A stretch of DNA of 64,000 nt from Patescibacteria group bacterium (GTDB lineage: Bacteria; Patescibacteria; Paceibacteria; UBA9973; UBA2103), in the NCBI GenBank assembly GCA_004322365.1, contig SCTS01000005.1, positions 62,001-126,000 on the forward strand. The letters are read 5' to 3'. Below, in pieces: positions 1 through 7,179 of the stretch (its first letter is position 1; every line of letters starts with the position of its first letter). Under the pieces are notes generated by a model. The model worked only from the letters and a program-made list of their open reading frames with translations. It ran no database searches and had not been told where the DNA came from. Made by a program: the position numbers and the translations under genes.

Positions 1-470
1 AGTTCAGACGGGTTTATGCAATCCTCTACAATCCCTCGTTTTTTCGTCCACTCTGGGTTGTCGCCAATATATGCAATGCGCTGAATATTGGACCTCATAG
101 GTTCCATATTCAAAAGCTCTTGCCAAGCTGAATCGGCATTGGACACTTCGCGGAAGTCGAATTCTGAAAGCCAGAAATTGTTTTTAAGTGAAGTTTGTTC
201 ATGCCAAAAATCATCGGGCTTTACACGAATCAGTAGCGGTTTAATATTCGGGTGTATTAAAAGAAAATTACCTGGTTCGTTCAAAGGTGTCCAGTGTGCA
301 AAGTGTGCATACGCACGAAACGGTGCGTCTTGGTCATCGGTATAGTATCGAAGTGGAGTGCCGGAATAAATAATAAGAGCATCAAATCCTGAAATAGAAA
401 TAATATCTAAAACCTTTTGTTTTTGTTCAGTAATGTGCGCAGAATAAAGAGAAAGAATCTCGTCTTTCAT
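1..470 (-). CDS. pepQ: Xaa-Pro dipeptidase, N-terminal part (runs off the left edge)
   Basis: The reading frame opens at an ATG (470-468) and stays open to base 1, giving about 156 residues of a protein whose C-terminal catalytic half lies outside the window. The visible part matches the N-terminal creatinase-like domain of PepQ: an 'ALIIYSGTP' stretch near residue 31, 'YYTDDQDAPFRAY', then 'DDFWHEQ' and 'NNFWLSEF', which parallel the 'DYWH' and 'NSFW' segments of E. coli PepQ. PepQ is a cytosolic metallo-dipeptidase that splits X-Pro dipeptides. Its metal ligands cannot be seen here. The ATG overlaps the TGA of the upstream hpf gene as ATGA, so translation is probably coupled. Confidence 0.82.
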   Translation of the reverse strand, partial: MKDEILSLYSAHITEQKQKVLDIISISGFDALIIYSGTPLRYYTDDQDAPFRAYAHFAHWTPLNEPGNFLLIHPNIKPLLIRVKPDDFWHEQTSLKNNFWLSEFDFREVSNADSAWQELLNMEPMRSNIQRIAYIGDNPEWTKKRGIVEDCINPSE

Positions 471-838
471 GAGCCACTAAACCCTCGGAAAAAATCTTTT
501 ATTTTTGTAGCACCACGGCGCATGAGCGTGCGCTTGCGCTCAAAAGTCTTTCGGATTTCCCTTCGTGCCTCTTCAGCCACTACCTCAACTGCGTGATGGA
601 GAGTTTCTTCTATCGCTTCCGCGCGCACAAAACCACCAGCAAACCGCACATTGATTTCAGCACGAAATACATCACCTGTTTTTTGTCCGCGCGTGGTTGT
701 TGCAAGCTCTATATCCGCCATCGTACTCGTATCATAAGAGTCAAGAAGATGTTCAATTTTACGCACCTTTTCCGCAACAAACTCACGGAGCTCTTCCGTT
801 AAAATTACCGAACCGCTGGCTTTGAGATTTGTGTGCAT
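467..838 (-). CDS. hpf: Ribosome hibernation promoting factor / RaiA family
   Basis: This 123-residue protein has the short-HPF/RaiA fold pattern: an N-terminal strand with 'LTEELREFVAEKVRKIEHLL', a central 'ADIELATTTRGQKTGDVFRAEINVRFAGG', and a basic C-terminal helix with 'REIRKTFERKRTLMRRG'. Such proteins bind the 30S subunit at the tRNA/mRNA channel and keep ribosomes inactive under starvation. It lacks the C-terminal dimerisation domain of long HPF. Its stop overlaps the pepQ start (ATGA), and it lies 9 bases after the DUF167 gene, so the three genes probably form one transcript. Confidence 0.88.
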   Translation of the reverse strand: MHTNLKASGSVILTEELREFVAEKVRKIEHLLDSYDTSTMADIELATTTRGQKTGDVFRAEINVRFAGGFVRAEAIEETLHHAVEVVAEEARREIRKTFERKRTLMRRGATKIKDFFRGFSGS

Positions 839-847
839 ATTTGGAAG

Positions 848-1093
848 TTATCTCTTATAAACTAATATCATCTTACTACGGGACTCAGAACCTTTCGTGA
901 TAATCACATTTTTCCTTGGTACCCCAAAATGCTCGGCAAGTAACTCACAAACCCGTACGTTTGCACGATTATTCTTAGCTGGATCTTTCACGCTAACTTC
1001 AAGTACACCCTTCTTTCCTTCATTCACAGCATTCTTCTTTGTGTCAGACGTCACACGCACACGAACTATTAGAGGTTCAGTGGGAGTAGTCAT
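848..1093 (-). CDS. DUF167 (YggU-type) small protein
   Basis: This 81-residue protein has the DUF167/UPF0235 pattern: 'LIVRVRVTSDTKKNAV', 'GVLEVSVKDPAKNNRANVRV', 'LLAEHFGVPRKNVIITKGSESRSKMILV'. The family is widespread, small and globular, and its molecular role is unknown. It is the first gene of a likely DUF167-hpf-pepQ operon, and the next gene starts 9 bases downstream. It follows a strong terminator palindrome, so its promoter should lie in the roughly 55 bases between that palindrome and the ATG. Confidence 0.85.
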   Translation of the reverse strand: MTTPTEPLIVRVRVTSDTKKNAVNEGKKGVLEVSVKDPAKNNRANVRVCELLAEHFGVPRKNVIITKGSESRSKMILVYKR

Positions 1094-1149
1094 ATAAATT
1101 AATAGTTATCTTCAATATAGAACATTCAGCGTATTGTAGCTCTCCACTA

Positions 1150-1193
1150 CTAAAAATAGAATAGGTTGCATATGCAACCTATTCTATTTTTAG
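1150..1193 (-). terminator. Perfect 44-bp palindromic terminator
   Basis: Two 22-base arms are perfect reverse complements with no spacer (the centre is TTGCAT|ATGCAA), and each end carries a run of five T. It lies 20 bases after the stop of the secreted DUF5666-like gene on the minus strand and separates it from the DUF167 operon. The symmetry means it could stop transcription in either direction. Confidence 0.85.
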
Positions 1194-1213
1194 ACGGAGA
1201 ACTTTCTAGGATG

Positions 1214-1972
1214 TTACTTCCAGAAGCCGAAATGGAAACGGTCCTTGAAAGATTGAATTCTTCCTTTGAATGTTTTGTGTCCATTTACATCCTCACGCAC
1301 TATTCCGACTTTTGTGGCAGTAAAAGTTTTTGTAGCACTATCGTAAGCACCTGAAACCTTTACTTGATCAGCTACCTTGATTTGTGCGAAAGCAAGAGCA
1401 ATATCACCATTAGTTATTACGGAACTTGTTGCAAGTTTAACTGTAACAACGCCTTCGGCACCTTTGCTCGCTAACATGAACTTCATATTGACTACATCGA
1501 TACTTTGCACGCTACCGTGAAGTGCTCGAATATTCTCTACCTGTACAGGACGCGACCAATCTTTAACCGCCTTAGCGTCTACGGTCAGTCCTGAAGTTCC
1601 TGTATTGAGTGTTCCTCCGAAACTTATATAGTCACCAATTAGGATTGTAGAGAGCGATGACGATCCATCAGCACGATGAGTAAAGACAGTGTTTGCATTT
1701 GTACGAACACTCCACGAGAGAACTGTTGCACCAAAAGCAGTCTCTGCACTAATCACTGAACCAGATACGGCAGTGACTTTTGCTCCACGAACAAGTACTG
1801 AATTGTTATCTTCGATGCGAATTTCAAGCGCTGAACCAACAGCGTGCGGACCTGACCTCTTCTTCCCTTCATTTTCATTTGCTGAAGCAAGAAAAGGACT
1901 AATGAATAAAGAACCGAGCACAATTAATGCTACTGGCGCTACGAGGGCGAAACGTTTAGAGATAGTGTACAT
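1214..1972 (-). CDS. Secreted DUF5666-like protein
   Basis: This 252-residue protein starts with a signal peptide (KRFALVAPVALIVLGSLFIS, cleavage expected after ASA near residue 31). The mature part is made of short beta-strand modules such as 'VRGAKVTAVSGSVISAETAFG', 'ALHGSVQSIDVVNMKFMLA' and 'VSGAYDSATKTFTATKVGI', which resemble the OB-like DUF5666 repeats common in exported proteins of Patescibacteria. The function is unknown. It probably sits outside the membrane. It is transcribed alone: a perfect palindromic terminator follows, and pyrF lies about 106 bases upstream. Confidence 0.6.
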   Translation of the reverse strand: MYTISKRFALVAPVALIVLGSLFISPFLASANENEGKKRSGPHAVGSALEIRIEDNNSVLVRGAKVTAVSGSVISAETAFGATVLSWSVRTNANTVFTHRADGSSSLSTILIGDYISFGGTLNTGTSGLTVDAKAVKDWSRPVQVENIRALHGSVQSIDVVNMKFMLASKGAEGVVTVKLATSSVITNGDIALAFAQIKVADQVKVSGAYDSATKTFTATKVGIVREDVNGHKTFKGRIQSFKDRFHFGFWK

Positions 1973-2078
1973 ATTTTTATGTGTGCACGCGTACTGCGTG
2001 TCTTTTAGAATTAACGGCCTGCCAATCAGACCTACATATAAGACGCCTGACCCCGCATTCTCTTACCAAAAAATACCC

Positions 2079-2921
2079 TTACAGAACAGCTTGGATTTCT
2101 GAAACAAGACCTTCTGTTGCTTTTCGTGAGGCTTGTGCAAAATCAGCTCCGCTCGATGCAAAAATAATACTTCTCGATGCACTAATTATCATCCCAAAAC
2201 CCTTACTGTCTTTTCCTGCCATGACTGTCTTTTGAATATCTCCACCTTGTGCACCAATTCCCGGAATCAAAATTGGCATGTCGCCAATAATAGTCCGCAC
2301 CTCGGCAAGCTCTTCAGGATAGGTCGCACCCACAACAACACTACAATTTCCATTTGCATTCCATGAGTTTGCGATATTTCTTGCCACCACCTTGTAGAGT
2401 GGCTCTCCAGAATCAGCAACCTTTAAATTTTGAAATTCTCCCCCTCCCGAATTTGAAGTTTTCACTAATACAATAACCCCCTTATCTTTACGATCAAGAA
2501 ACGGCTGAACCGCCTCTTTCCCTAGATATGGATGGATAGTAATGGCATCAGCCCCCAACTCATCAAACACAGCCTTCACATAGTAAAGATTAGTATTACC
2601 AATATCGGCTCGCTTTGCATCTAAGATAATTGGAATTTCTGCATACGCATCTCTGATGTGTGCCACTGTTCGCGCAAGGGCTCGTGCTCCGGCTTCTCCG
2701 TGTGCTTCATAAAACGCTATATTTGGTTTGTACGCGCACACAAGATCAGCGGTGGCGTCTATAATTTCTCTATTGAAAGCAAAGAGCACTTCTTCAATCG
2801 ACGAATTTTCTGCTTTAAGAACAGCGGGAATTTCTGCAAAATCAGGATCAAGACCAACACAAATCATACCAACCTGCGACCAACGATTCTGTATTTTTTC
2901 TGTAAAAGTGGCTTCTTTCAT
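2079..2921 (-). CDS. pyrF: Orotidine 5'-phosphate decarboxylase
   Basis: This 280-residue enzyme decarboxylates OMP to UMP, the last step of pyrimidine synthesis. The catalytic signature 'ILDAKRADIGNTN' (Lys and two Asp) is intact near residues 98-110. 'CVGLDPDFAEIP' at the N-terminus, 'AYKPNIAFYEAHG', and the phosphate-binding 'LIPGIGAQGGD' mark it as the longer type 2 PyrF. No other pyr genes are nearby, so it may act alone in OMP salvage. A TATAAT lies about 26 bases before the start on the minus strand. Confidence 0.94.
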   Translation of the reverse strand: MKEATFTEKIQNRWSQVGMICVGLDPDFAEIPAVLKAENSSIEEVLFAFNREIIDATADLVCAYKPNIAFYEAHGEAGARALARTVAHIRDAYAEIPIILDAKRADIGNTNLYYVKAVFDELGADAITIHPYLGKEAVQPFLDRKDKGVIVLVKTSNSGGGEFQNLKVADSGEPLYKVVARNIANSWNANGNCSVVVGATYPEELAEVRTIIGDMPILIPGIGAQGGDIQKTVMAGKDSKGFGMIISASRSIIFASSGADFAQASRKATEGLVSEIQAVL

Positions 2922-3025
2922 AAGTCTTTTGTAGAACAGAAGGTTGATTATACGACTAAGGCTATATACCTTGCGCCCATGATACTATGAATGGGTATAA
3001 TTATTTAATAAATAAGCACCACACT

Positions 3026-3187
3026 ATGGAGCCAGTTATAGGATATTGCGTTAAGTGTAAGGAGAAGCGTGAAATGAAGGATGCTTCGGAGGTCGCTATG
3101 GGTAAGACCGGAGACCGCCGTGCTATGAAGGGTACCTGCACCGTATGTAGTACGGGTATGTACAAGATTCTCGGCAAGGCAAAATAG
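3026..3187 (+). CDS. DUF5679-type zinc-ribbon miniprotein
   Basis: This 53-residue protein has two CxxC pairs ('GYCVKCKEKREM' and 'GTCTVCSTGMYKI') around a basic loop, which is the pattern of a small zinc ribbon (DUF5679). I chose the ATG at 3026 because the homologous part starts there. An in-frame ATG at 2987 would add 13 residues unlike the family. TATAAT occurs at about 2997-3002. The role is unknown, and nucleic-acid binding is plausible. The gene ends in a hairpin terminator shared with the convergent transporter gene. Confidence 0.8.
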   Translation: MEPVIGYCVKCKEKREMKDASEVAMGKTGDRRAMKGTCTVCSTGMYKILGKAK

Positions 3188-3197
3188 TTTTTAACTC

Positions 3198-3232
3198 AAA
3201 AAACACCCGCACCTACAGTGCGGGTGTTTTTT
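3198..3232. terminator. Bidirectional hairpin terminator
   Basis: The arms AAAAAACACCCGCAC and GTGCGGGTGTTTTTT flank a 5-base loop (CTACA). It lies 10 bases after the stop of the miniprotein gene. The minus-strand transporter gene ends inside it: its TAG is in the loop, and its last four codons lie in the stem. Confidence 0.92.
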
Positions 3233-4103
3233 GTTTATGCTGACTCAGTAACAGCACACCTAAAAACATCGGTACGAATGCAAAAACTTGCCATACGGTT
3301 GGAACTGCACTCAAAAGTACATAGGCAAATAGTAATGTAACGAGAGGTGAAAGACTCGCTAGGGCATTTGCCTTCGTAACACTAATACGGTGTATGCCTT
3401 CTATCCAAAGAATTTTACTGAACCCAAAAAGAAAAATACCATTAATCAAAAGAATCCATACGATCCCGCCATCAAAATTAATACTGAGAGGATTTGTACC
3501 GAAGGCATATGCAAGGCAAAAAACTGCGACAGTTGTAACAACGCTACGGACAAACATAATGCTTTCACTCGACACTTCTATCCTCGCCCTTCTTTGTAAT
3601 AAATTACCGAAGGGTGCAATCAAAGATGCTCCAAGGATAAGAAGATCTCCTATTTGGAATGCGTGTATATTGGGATAGAGAATTACTCCTGCGGCAAAAA
3701 TCATTAACACCGCTCCAATAAGGTGGATTGGTGGAATATGTTCTTTTCTAAATAAATGAAAAAAACAGTAACTAAAAAATAATTCCGACAATGCAATAAT
3801 GCTTGCGTTCCCTGCGCTCGTATACTGCAGACCAAAAAAGAAAAGTATGTAGTAAAGGAATCCCAAAACAAACGCCGTAAGAAGCACATCCTTCATCGCG
3901 CGAGGATTCCATACATCTGCCCATTTCCCACGCACGGTCAGCAGAGCACCAAAAACTCCTGCCGCAAAAAGAGTGCTCCAACCTAGAGACACCAATGGCG
4001 TGATTGAGGTGAAAGAAAGGATGGTAATGACAGGAAAAGCTCCCCACAACACTGCCTCAGAAAGAATACATACATCGCCAACGCGTTCACGACTAAGCTT
4101 CAT
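3213..4103 (-). CDS. EamA/DMT-family transporter
   Basis: This 296-residue protein has about ten hydrophobic helices in two EamA halves ('ILSEAVLWGAFPVITILSF', 'LILGASLIAPFGNLLQRRAR'), the usual length for drug/metabolite transporters that move small metabolites or amino acids. The substrate cannot be told from sequence. A TATACT lies 9 bases upstream of the ATG on the minus strand, so the mRNA may have almost no leader. The 3' end is built into the terminator hairpin shared with the convergent miniprotein gene. Confidence 0.85.
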   Translation of the reverse strand: MKLSRERVGDVCILSEAVLWGAFPVITILSFTSITPLVSLGWSTLFAAGVFGALLTVRGKWADVWNPRAMKDVLLTAFVLGFLYYILFFFGLQYTSAGNASIIALSELFFSYCFFHLFRKEHIPPIHLIGAVLMIFAAGVILYPNIHAFQIGDLLILGASLIAPFGNLLQRRARIEVSSESIMFVRSVVTTVAVFCLAYAFGTNPLSINFDGGIVWILLINGIFLFGFSKILWIEGIHRISVTKANALASLSPLVTLLFAYVLLSAVPTVWQVFAFVPMFLGVLLLSQHKQKTPAL

Positions 4104-4153
4104 GATCTTATTAGTATATATGGATACAGAAAGAAAATGATAGGATTAAAAAC

Positions 4154-4873
4154 ATGGAAATAGTCAGGAATCCCAACGAGGAGACATTGAAACAAGAAGC
4201 CGGCACATACCTCTCGTCCTTGATCGCCAAAGAAGGAAACGCCCCACTACTTATACTTTTCTCAAGTGGCTCTGCACTTGAGATACTTAGCTATGCCGCT
4301 ACACCTGAAGATACATCTAATCTCACCCTTGGTGTTTTGGACGAACGATTTACAAAAAATCCAAAAGAAAATAACTGCGTATCTCTGAAAGAAACATCGT
4401 TCTACAAAAATGTAGTGATCGGAGGCGCACGCATTATTGATACGAGTATGCGCTTTGAGAGAGTCGAGACACTTGCGGAGACCATGAACAGTGCGTGGGA
4501 GAAATGGATTAAAGAGAATCCAGGTGGACATATACTCGCGACTTTTGGCATGGGGGCTGACGGCCATACGTCCGGCATCATGCCGTACCCAGAAGATAGC
4601 GGGATGTTCGATATACTTTTTGAAGATGAGAGGAAGGCTGTCGTTGGCTACGATGCTCGAGGGAAAAACCCAATACCTCTCCGAGCAACTTCCACACTTC
4701 CCTTTCTGCGTACGCATATTACAGGAGGGGTAGTCTACATTGCTGGCGAAAACAAACGACCCGCACTAGAGAGAGTGCTCTGCGACACTGGAACAATAGC
4801 CGAAACACCAGCAAGAATCTTCAAAGAAATGAAATCAATACGGCTGTTTACGAATAGTATAGAAACTAACTAA
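4154..4873 (+). CDS. pgl: 6-phosphogluconolactonase-like protein
   Basis: This 239-residue protein belongs to the 6-phosphogluconolactonase/glucosamine-6-phosphate isomerase fold. 'LLILFSSGSALEIL' matches the sugar-phosphate loop, 'LGVLDERFTKNPKENN' the DER motif, and 'ATFGMGADGHTSGIMP' the family signature GxGxDGHxAS near residue 133. The lactonase rather than the isomerase assignment rests on this signature. The gene is first in an apparent operon with ribE (5-base gap) and ribH. No glucose-6-phosphate dehydrogenase is visible in the window. Confidence 0.8.
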   Translation: MEIVRNPNEETLKQEAGTYLSSLIAKEGNAPLLILFSSGSALEILSYAATPEDTSNLTLGVLDERFTKNPKENNCVSLKETSFYKNVVIGGARIIDTSMRFERVETLAETMNSAWEKWIKENPGGHILATFGMGADGHTSGIMPYPEDSGMFDILFEDERKAVVGYDARGKNPIPLRATSTLPFLRTHITGGVVYIAGENKRPALERVLCDTGTIAETPARIFKEMKSIRLFTNSIETN

Positions 4874-4878
4874 AAAAT

Positions 4879-5505
4879 ATGTTCGGTGGAATTATCAGGA
4901 ACACTGAAAAAATACTTAGTGCCGAGATTGTTTCGTCACTATACGAAGTGCGCATCTCAAAGCCAACAGCATGGAGGTTACGGTTGGGTCAAAGTATTTC
5001 TATTGACGGTATTTGTTCAACTATATCCGCATTGGGTAAAACTTTTTTTGAAGTGCAGTATGTCCCAGAAACCTGCTCTCGAACAACTGCAAAAACCTTT
5101 ATTCCAGGTCGAGTCGTAAACGTAGAGCAGTCCATCACCCTTCGTACATTGCTTGATGGACACATTATCTCAGGACACGTCGATAGTGTGGCTCATGTCA
5201 CGGACTTTAAACACAACGAAGTCAACGGAGTGCTCACGCTTCGTATACCACAGCAACTAATGCACTACATTGTCCCCCAAGGCTCTGTGGCTATAAATGG
5301 AGTAAGCGTCACAGTACAAACAGTGAAAAGTAACACAATCCATATCGCCCTCATTCCAGAAACTCTTAAACGAACAAACCTTGGAAGCATCGAAAAAGAC
5401 AGTGCTGTAAACTTGGAGATAGATATACTGGCCAGATATGCTCTCCGTGCTACGCTAAAACCACATGCAAAGAAAGCACTACGCAAAAAAAAGACCAACA
5501 CATAA
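4879..5505 (+). CDS. ribE: Riboflavin synthase, alpha subunit
   Basis: This 208-residue protein has two lumazine-binding barrels. The N-terminal one begins 'MFGGIIRN' (family consensus MFTGI) and includes 'SIDGICSTIS' and 'ISGHVDSVAHV'. The second contains 'VAINGVSVTVQTV' and 'PETLKRTNLG'. The enzyme dismutates two 6,7-dimethyl-8-ribityllumazine molecules to riboflavin. The T-to-G change at residue 3 is unusual. A basic C-terminal tail (KKALRKKK) overlaps ribH by 41 bases in another frame, which implies coupled translation. Confidence 0.9.
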   Translation: MFGGIIRNTEKILSAEIVSSLYEVRISKPTAWRLRLGQSISIDGICSTISALGKTFFEVQYVPETCSRTTAKTFIPGRVVNVEQSITLRTLLDGHIISGHVDSVAHVTDFKHNEVNGVLTLRIPQQLMHYIVPQGSVAINGVSVTVQTVKSNTIHIALIPETLKRTNLGSIEKDSAVNLEIDILARYALRATLKPHAKKALRKKKTNT

Positions 5506-5932
5506 CGGATCAAAATTATCCTTTGGTATTGCCGTTTCCCGTTTTAATACCGACATAACCTCATCCCTTTTGGAGAGCGCACTCAAAACCCTCAGCGAGT
5601 CAGGGGTGCATAAAAAGAATATAACGATTCTTGAAGTGCCTGGTAGTTTCGAACTACCTTATGCATGCCTCATGCTTTCTCAAAAGAAACCTGACGCCAT
5701 TATTGCACTCGGATGTATCATTAAAGGAGAAACTTCTCACGATCAATACATTGCCCACGCTACTGCAACTGGACTTACTGAAGTATCTCTCAAGGTAGGT
5801 ATACCGATAATATTTGGCGTACTCACTACAAACAACCTAAAACAGGCTAAAGTTCGGTCCACTGGGATAATGAACAAAGGGAAAGAGGCTGCAGAAACGG
5901 CCATCGAAATGGCGTCTCTGAATAAAACCTGA
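5465..5932 (+). CDS. ribH: 6,7-dimethyl-8-ribityllumazine synthase
   Basis: This 155-residue protein carries the lumazine synthase motifs: 'GIAVSRFN', 'VPGSFELPYA', 'ALGCIIKGETSHDQYI' (with the catalytic His) and 'PIIFGVLTTNNLKQA'. It condenses 3,4-dihydroxy-2-butanone 4-phosphate with the ribityl pyrimidine to give the substrate of RibE, and the subunits form large capsids. The start overlaps ribE by 41 bases. No ribD, ribA or ribB gene is in the window, so precursors must come from elsewhere in the genome or from a host. Confidence 0.93.
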   Translation: MQRKHYAKKRPTHNGSKLSFGIAVSRFNTDITSSLLESALKTLSESGVHKKNITILEVPGSFELPYACLMLSQKKPDAIIALGCIIKGETSHDQYIAHATATGLTEVSLKVGIPIIFGVLTTNNLKQAKVRSTGIMNKGKEAAETAIEMASLNKT

Positions 5933-5992
5933 TAAAATTTTGAAATACTTTTGAAGTAATGTACGCATGGTATCTTGTTCTTGAGGACTCAT

Positions 5993-6388
5993 ATGACTAC
6001 ATGGCATCAAAAACATACGCAAGCTTTAACTTTTGGCGATAGACTATCAAGCATATTGGCAACAGGGATGGGCTCGTGGAAATTCATCACCATCCAAACA
6101 GTCTTTGTTGCTACATGGATAACCTTAAATATCATAGGAGTTGTTCAGCGTTGGGATGTCTACCCCTTCATACTTCTCAATCTTATCTTCTCAACTCAAG
6201 CAGCATATGCCGCACCTATCATCATGATGGCGCAAAATCGCCAGTCAGAGCGCGACCGTCATCACGCCGAAGCAGACTACGAAACTAATACAAGAGCTAA
6301 AGAAGAAATTGAGGCGTTACAAAAAAACCTCAGTCGAATAGAAATCGAAAAGCTGGATAAAATATTAGCTTTATTAGAAAAAAAATAA
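5993..6388 (+). CDS. DUF1003 membrane protein
   Basis: This 131-residue protein shows the DUF1003 pattern: 'FGDRLSSILATGMGSWKFI', two membrane helices ('IQTVFVATWITLNII', 'PFILLNLIFSTQAAYAAPII') and the hallmark 'MMAQNRQSERDRHHAEADYE', followed by a coiled coil. The function is unknown. I chose ATG 5993, which has a GAGGA ribosome site 5 bases upstream. An ATG at 5975 would add six residues. Two very small ORFs follow closely and may share its transcript. Confidence 0.85.
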   Translation: MTTWHQKHTQALTFGDRLSSILATGMGSWKFITIQTVFVATWITLNIIGVVQRWDVYPFILLNLIFSTQAAYAAPIIMMAQNRQSERDRHHAEADYETNTRAKEEIEALQKNLSRIEIEKLDKILALLEKK

Positions 6389-6398
6389 TCTATATTCT

Positions 6399-6533
6399 AT
6401 GGATTTCGTACAGTTATTTCAACAGTTTTTTTCTCTCATTGTACAAATAGTTCAATTTTTTATAAACCTCATTCTGTTCATTCTTTCACTTCTCACACCT
6501 ATCGTGAATGCCATACTTGCCGTATTCCAATAA
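6399..6533 (+). CDS. 44-residue hydrophobic peptide
   Basis: The ORF runs ATG to TAA and encodes one long hydrophobic helix (FSLIVQIVQFFINLILFILS) with almost no charged residues. It lies 10 bases after the DUF1003 gene on the same strand. No family is recognised. Being tightly packed and wholly membrane-like supports a real micro-protein, but its short length keeps confidence low. Confidence 0.4.
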   Translation: MDFVQLFQQFFSLIVQIVQFFINLILFILSLLTPIVNAILAVFQ

Positions 6534-6542
6534 TACAAAACT

Positions 6543-6695
6543 ATGTTTGATCTCTTCGGCATAAGAAAGCGGATGGCACGCGAAAAAGAGCTCTACCTTG
6601 AAGAGTTAGCAACTGTAGAAAATAGCACTACACAAGTAAATGAAAAGACAGACACTCAGTGGTCTACCGTAAATCAACTCGACGGACTAAAATAG
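6543..6695 (+). CDS. 50-residue polar peptide
   Basis: The ORF runs ATG to TAG and starts 9 bases after the hydrophobic peptide ORF. It has a basic amphipathic start (MFDLFGIRKRMAREKE) and a Thr/Asn/Gln-rich tail. No family is recognised. Position in a same-strand run after DUF1003 is the main support. Confidence 0.35.
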   Translation: MFDLFGIRKRMAREKELYLEELATVENSTTQVNEKTDTQWSTVNQLDGLK

Positions 6696-6736
6696 ATTTT
6701 AGAAAAAACACTTTTTAAAAAATCTCCTGACGGAGC

Positions 6737-7111
6737 TTATGTTTTATGTATTTGTGATTCAAGAACGTGCGCATCAATACTATAAGGCTTTCTAAATGTA
6801 ACTAAATGATATAAAAAATAAGGCACCATGTCTAAAAAAAAGTGAGGAACAGCCATAACAAAAAATTTATTAAGGTTTCCAAAATCATAGTGAACCTCAA
6901 CTAAGGAACCAGATTTTATTGCGTGAATATGTCTAAATGTCCCTGGCGTTCTATAGTTTGTTTTTCTGTTGAGTGCATGAAAAACCTTCACAAAATGCAC
7001 TTCGTATTCATCAAAAACTGTAGAATCAACAATCAGTAGCTCTCGATGAAAAATGCGAGATGCACCTATAGACTTTGCCTTTAACTCTCGGTATACATCG
7101 GTGGCATTCAT
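6737..7111 (-). CDS. Hypothetical protein with C-terminal membrane-like segment
   Basis: This 124-residue protein is not recognised. It contains basic and aromatic stretches ('HALNRKTNYRTPGTFRHIHA') and a hydrophobic patch ('FFVMAVPHFFLDMVPYFLYH'), so it may be membrane associated. It is convergent with the DUF1003 cluster and stands alone, with 68 bases to the next minus-strand gene end. Confidence 0.55.
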   Translation of the reverse strand: MNATDVYRELKAKSIGASRIFHRELLIVDSTVFDEYEVHFVKVFHALNRKTNYRTPGTFRHIHAIKSGSLVEVHYDFGNLNKFFVMAVPHFFLDMVPYFLYHLVTFRKPYSIDAHVLESQIHKT

Positions 7112-7179
7112 AGCGGTAGTGTCGATTCTATCACGAATACCATACCCACATCTCCTTTCCTGCTCTAGTGTAAATACAA

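Noticed and set aside
88..345. Plus-strand open frame of 85 codons
   Set aside because: The minus strand encodes a clear PepQ N-terminus across the same bases, so this frame is a shadow.
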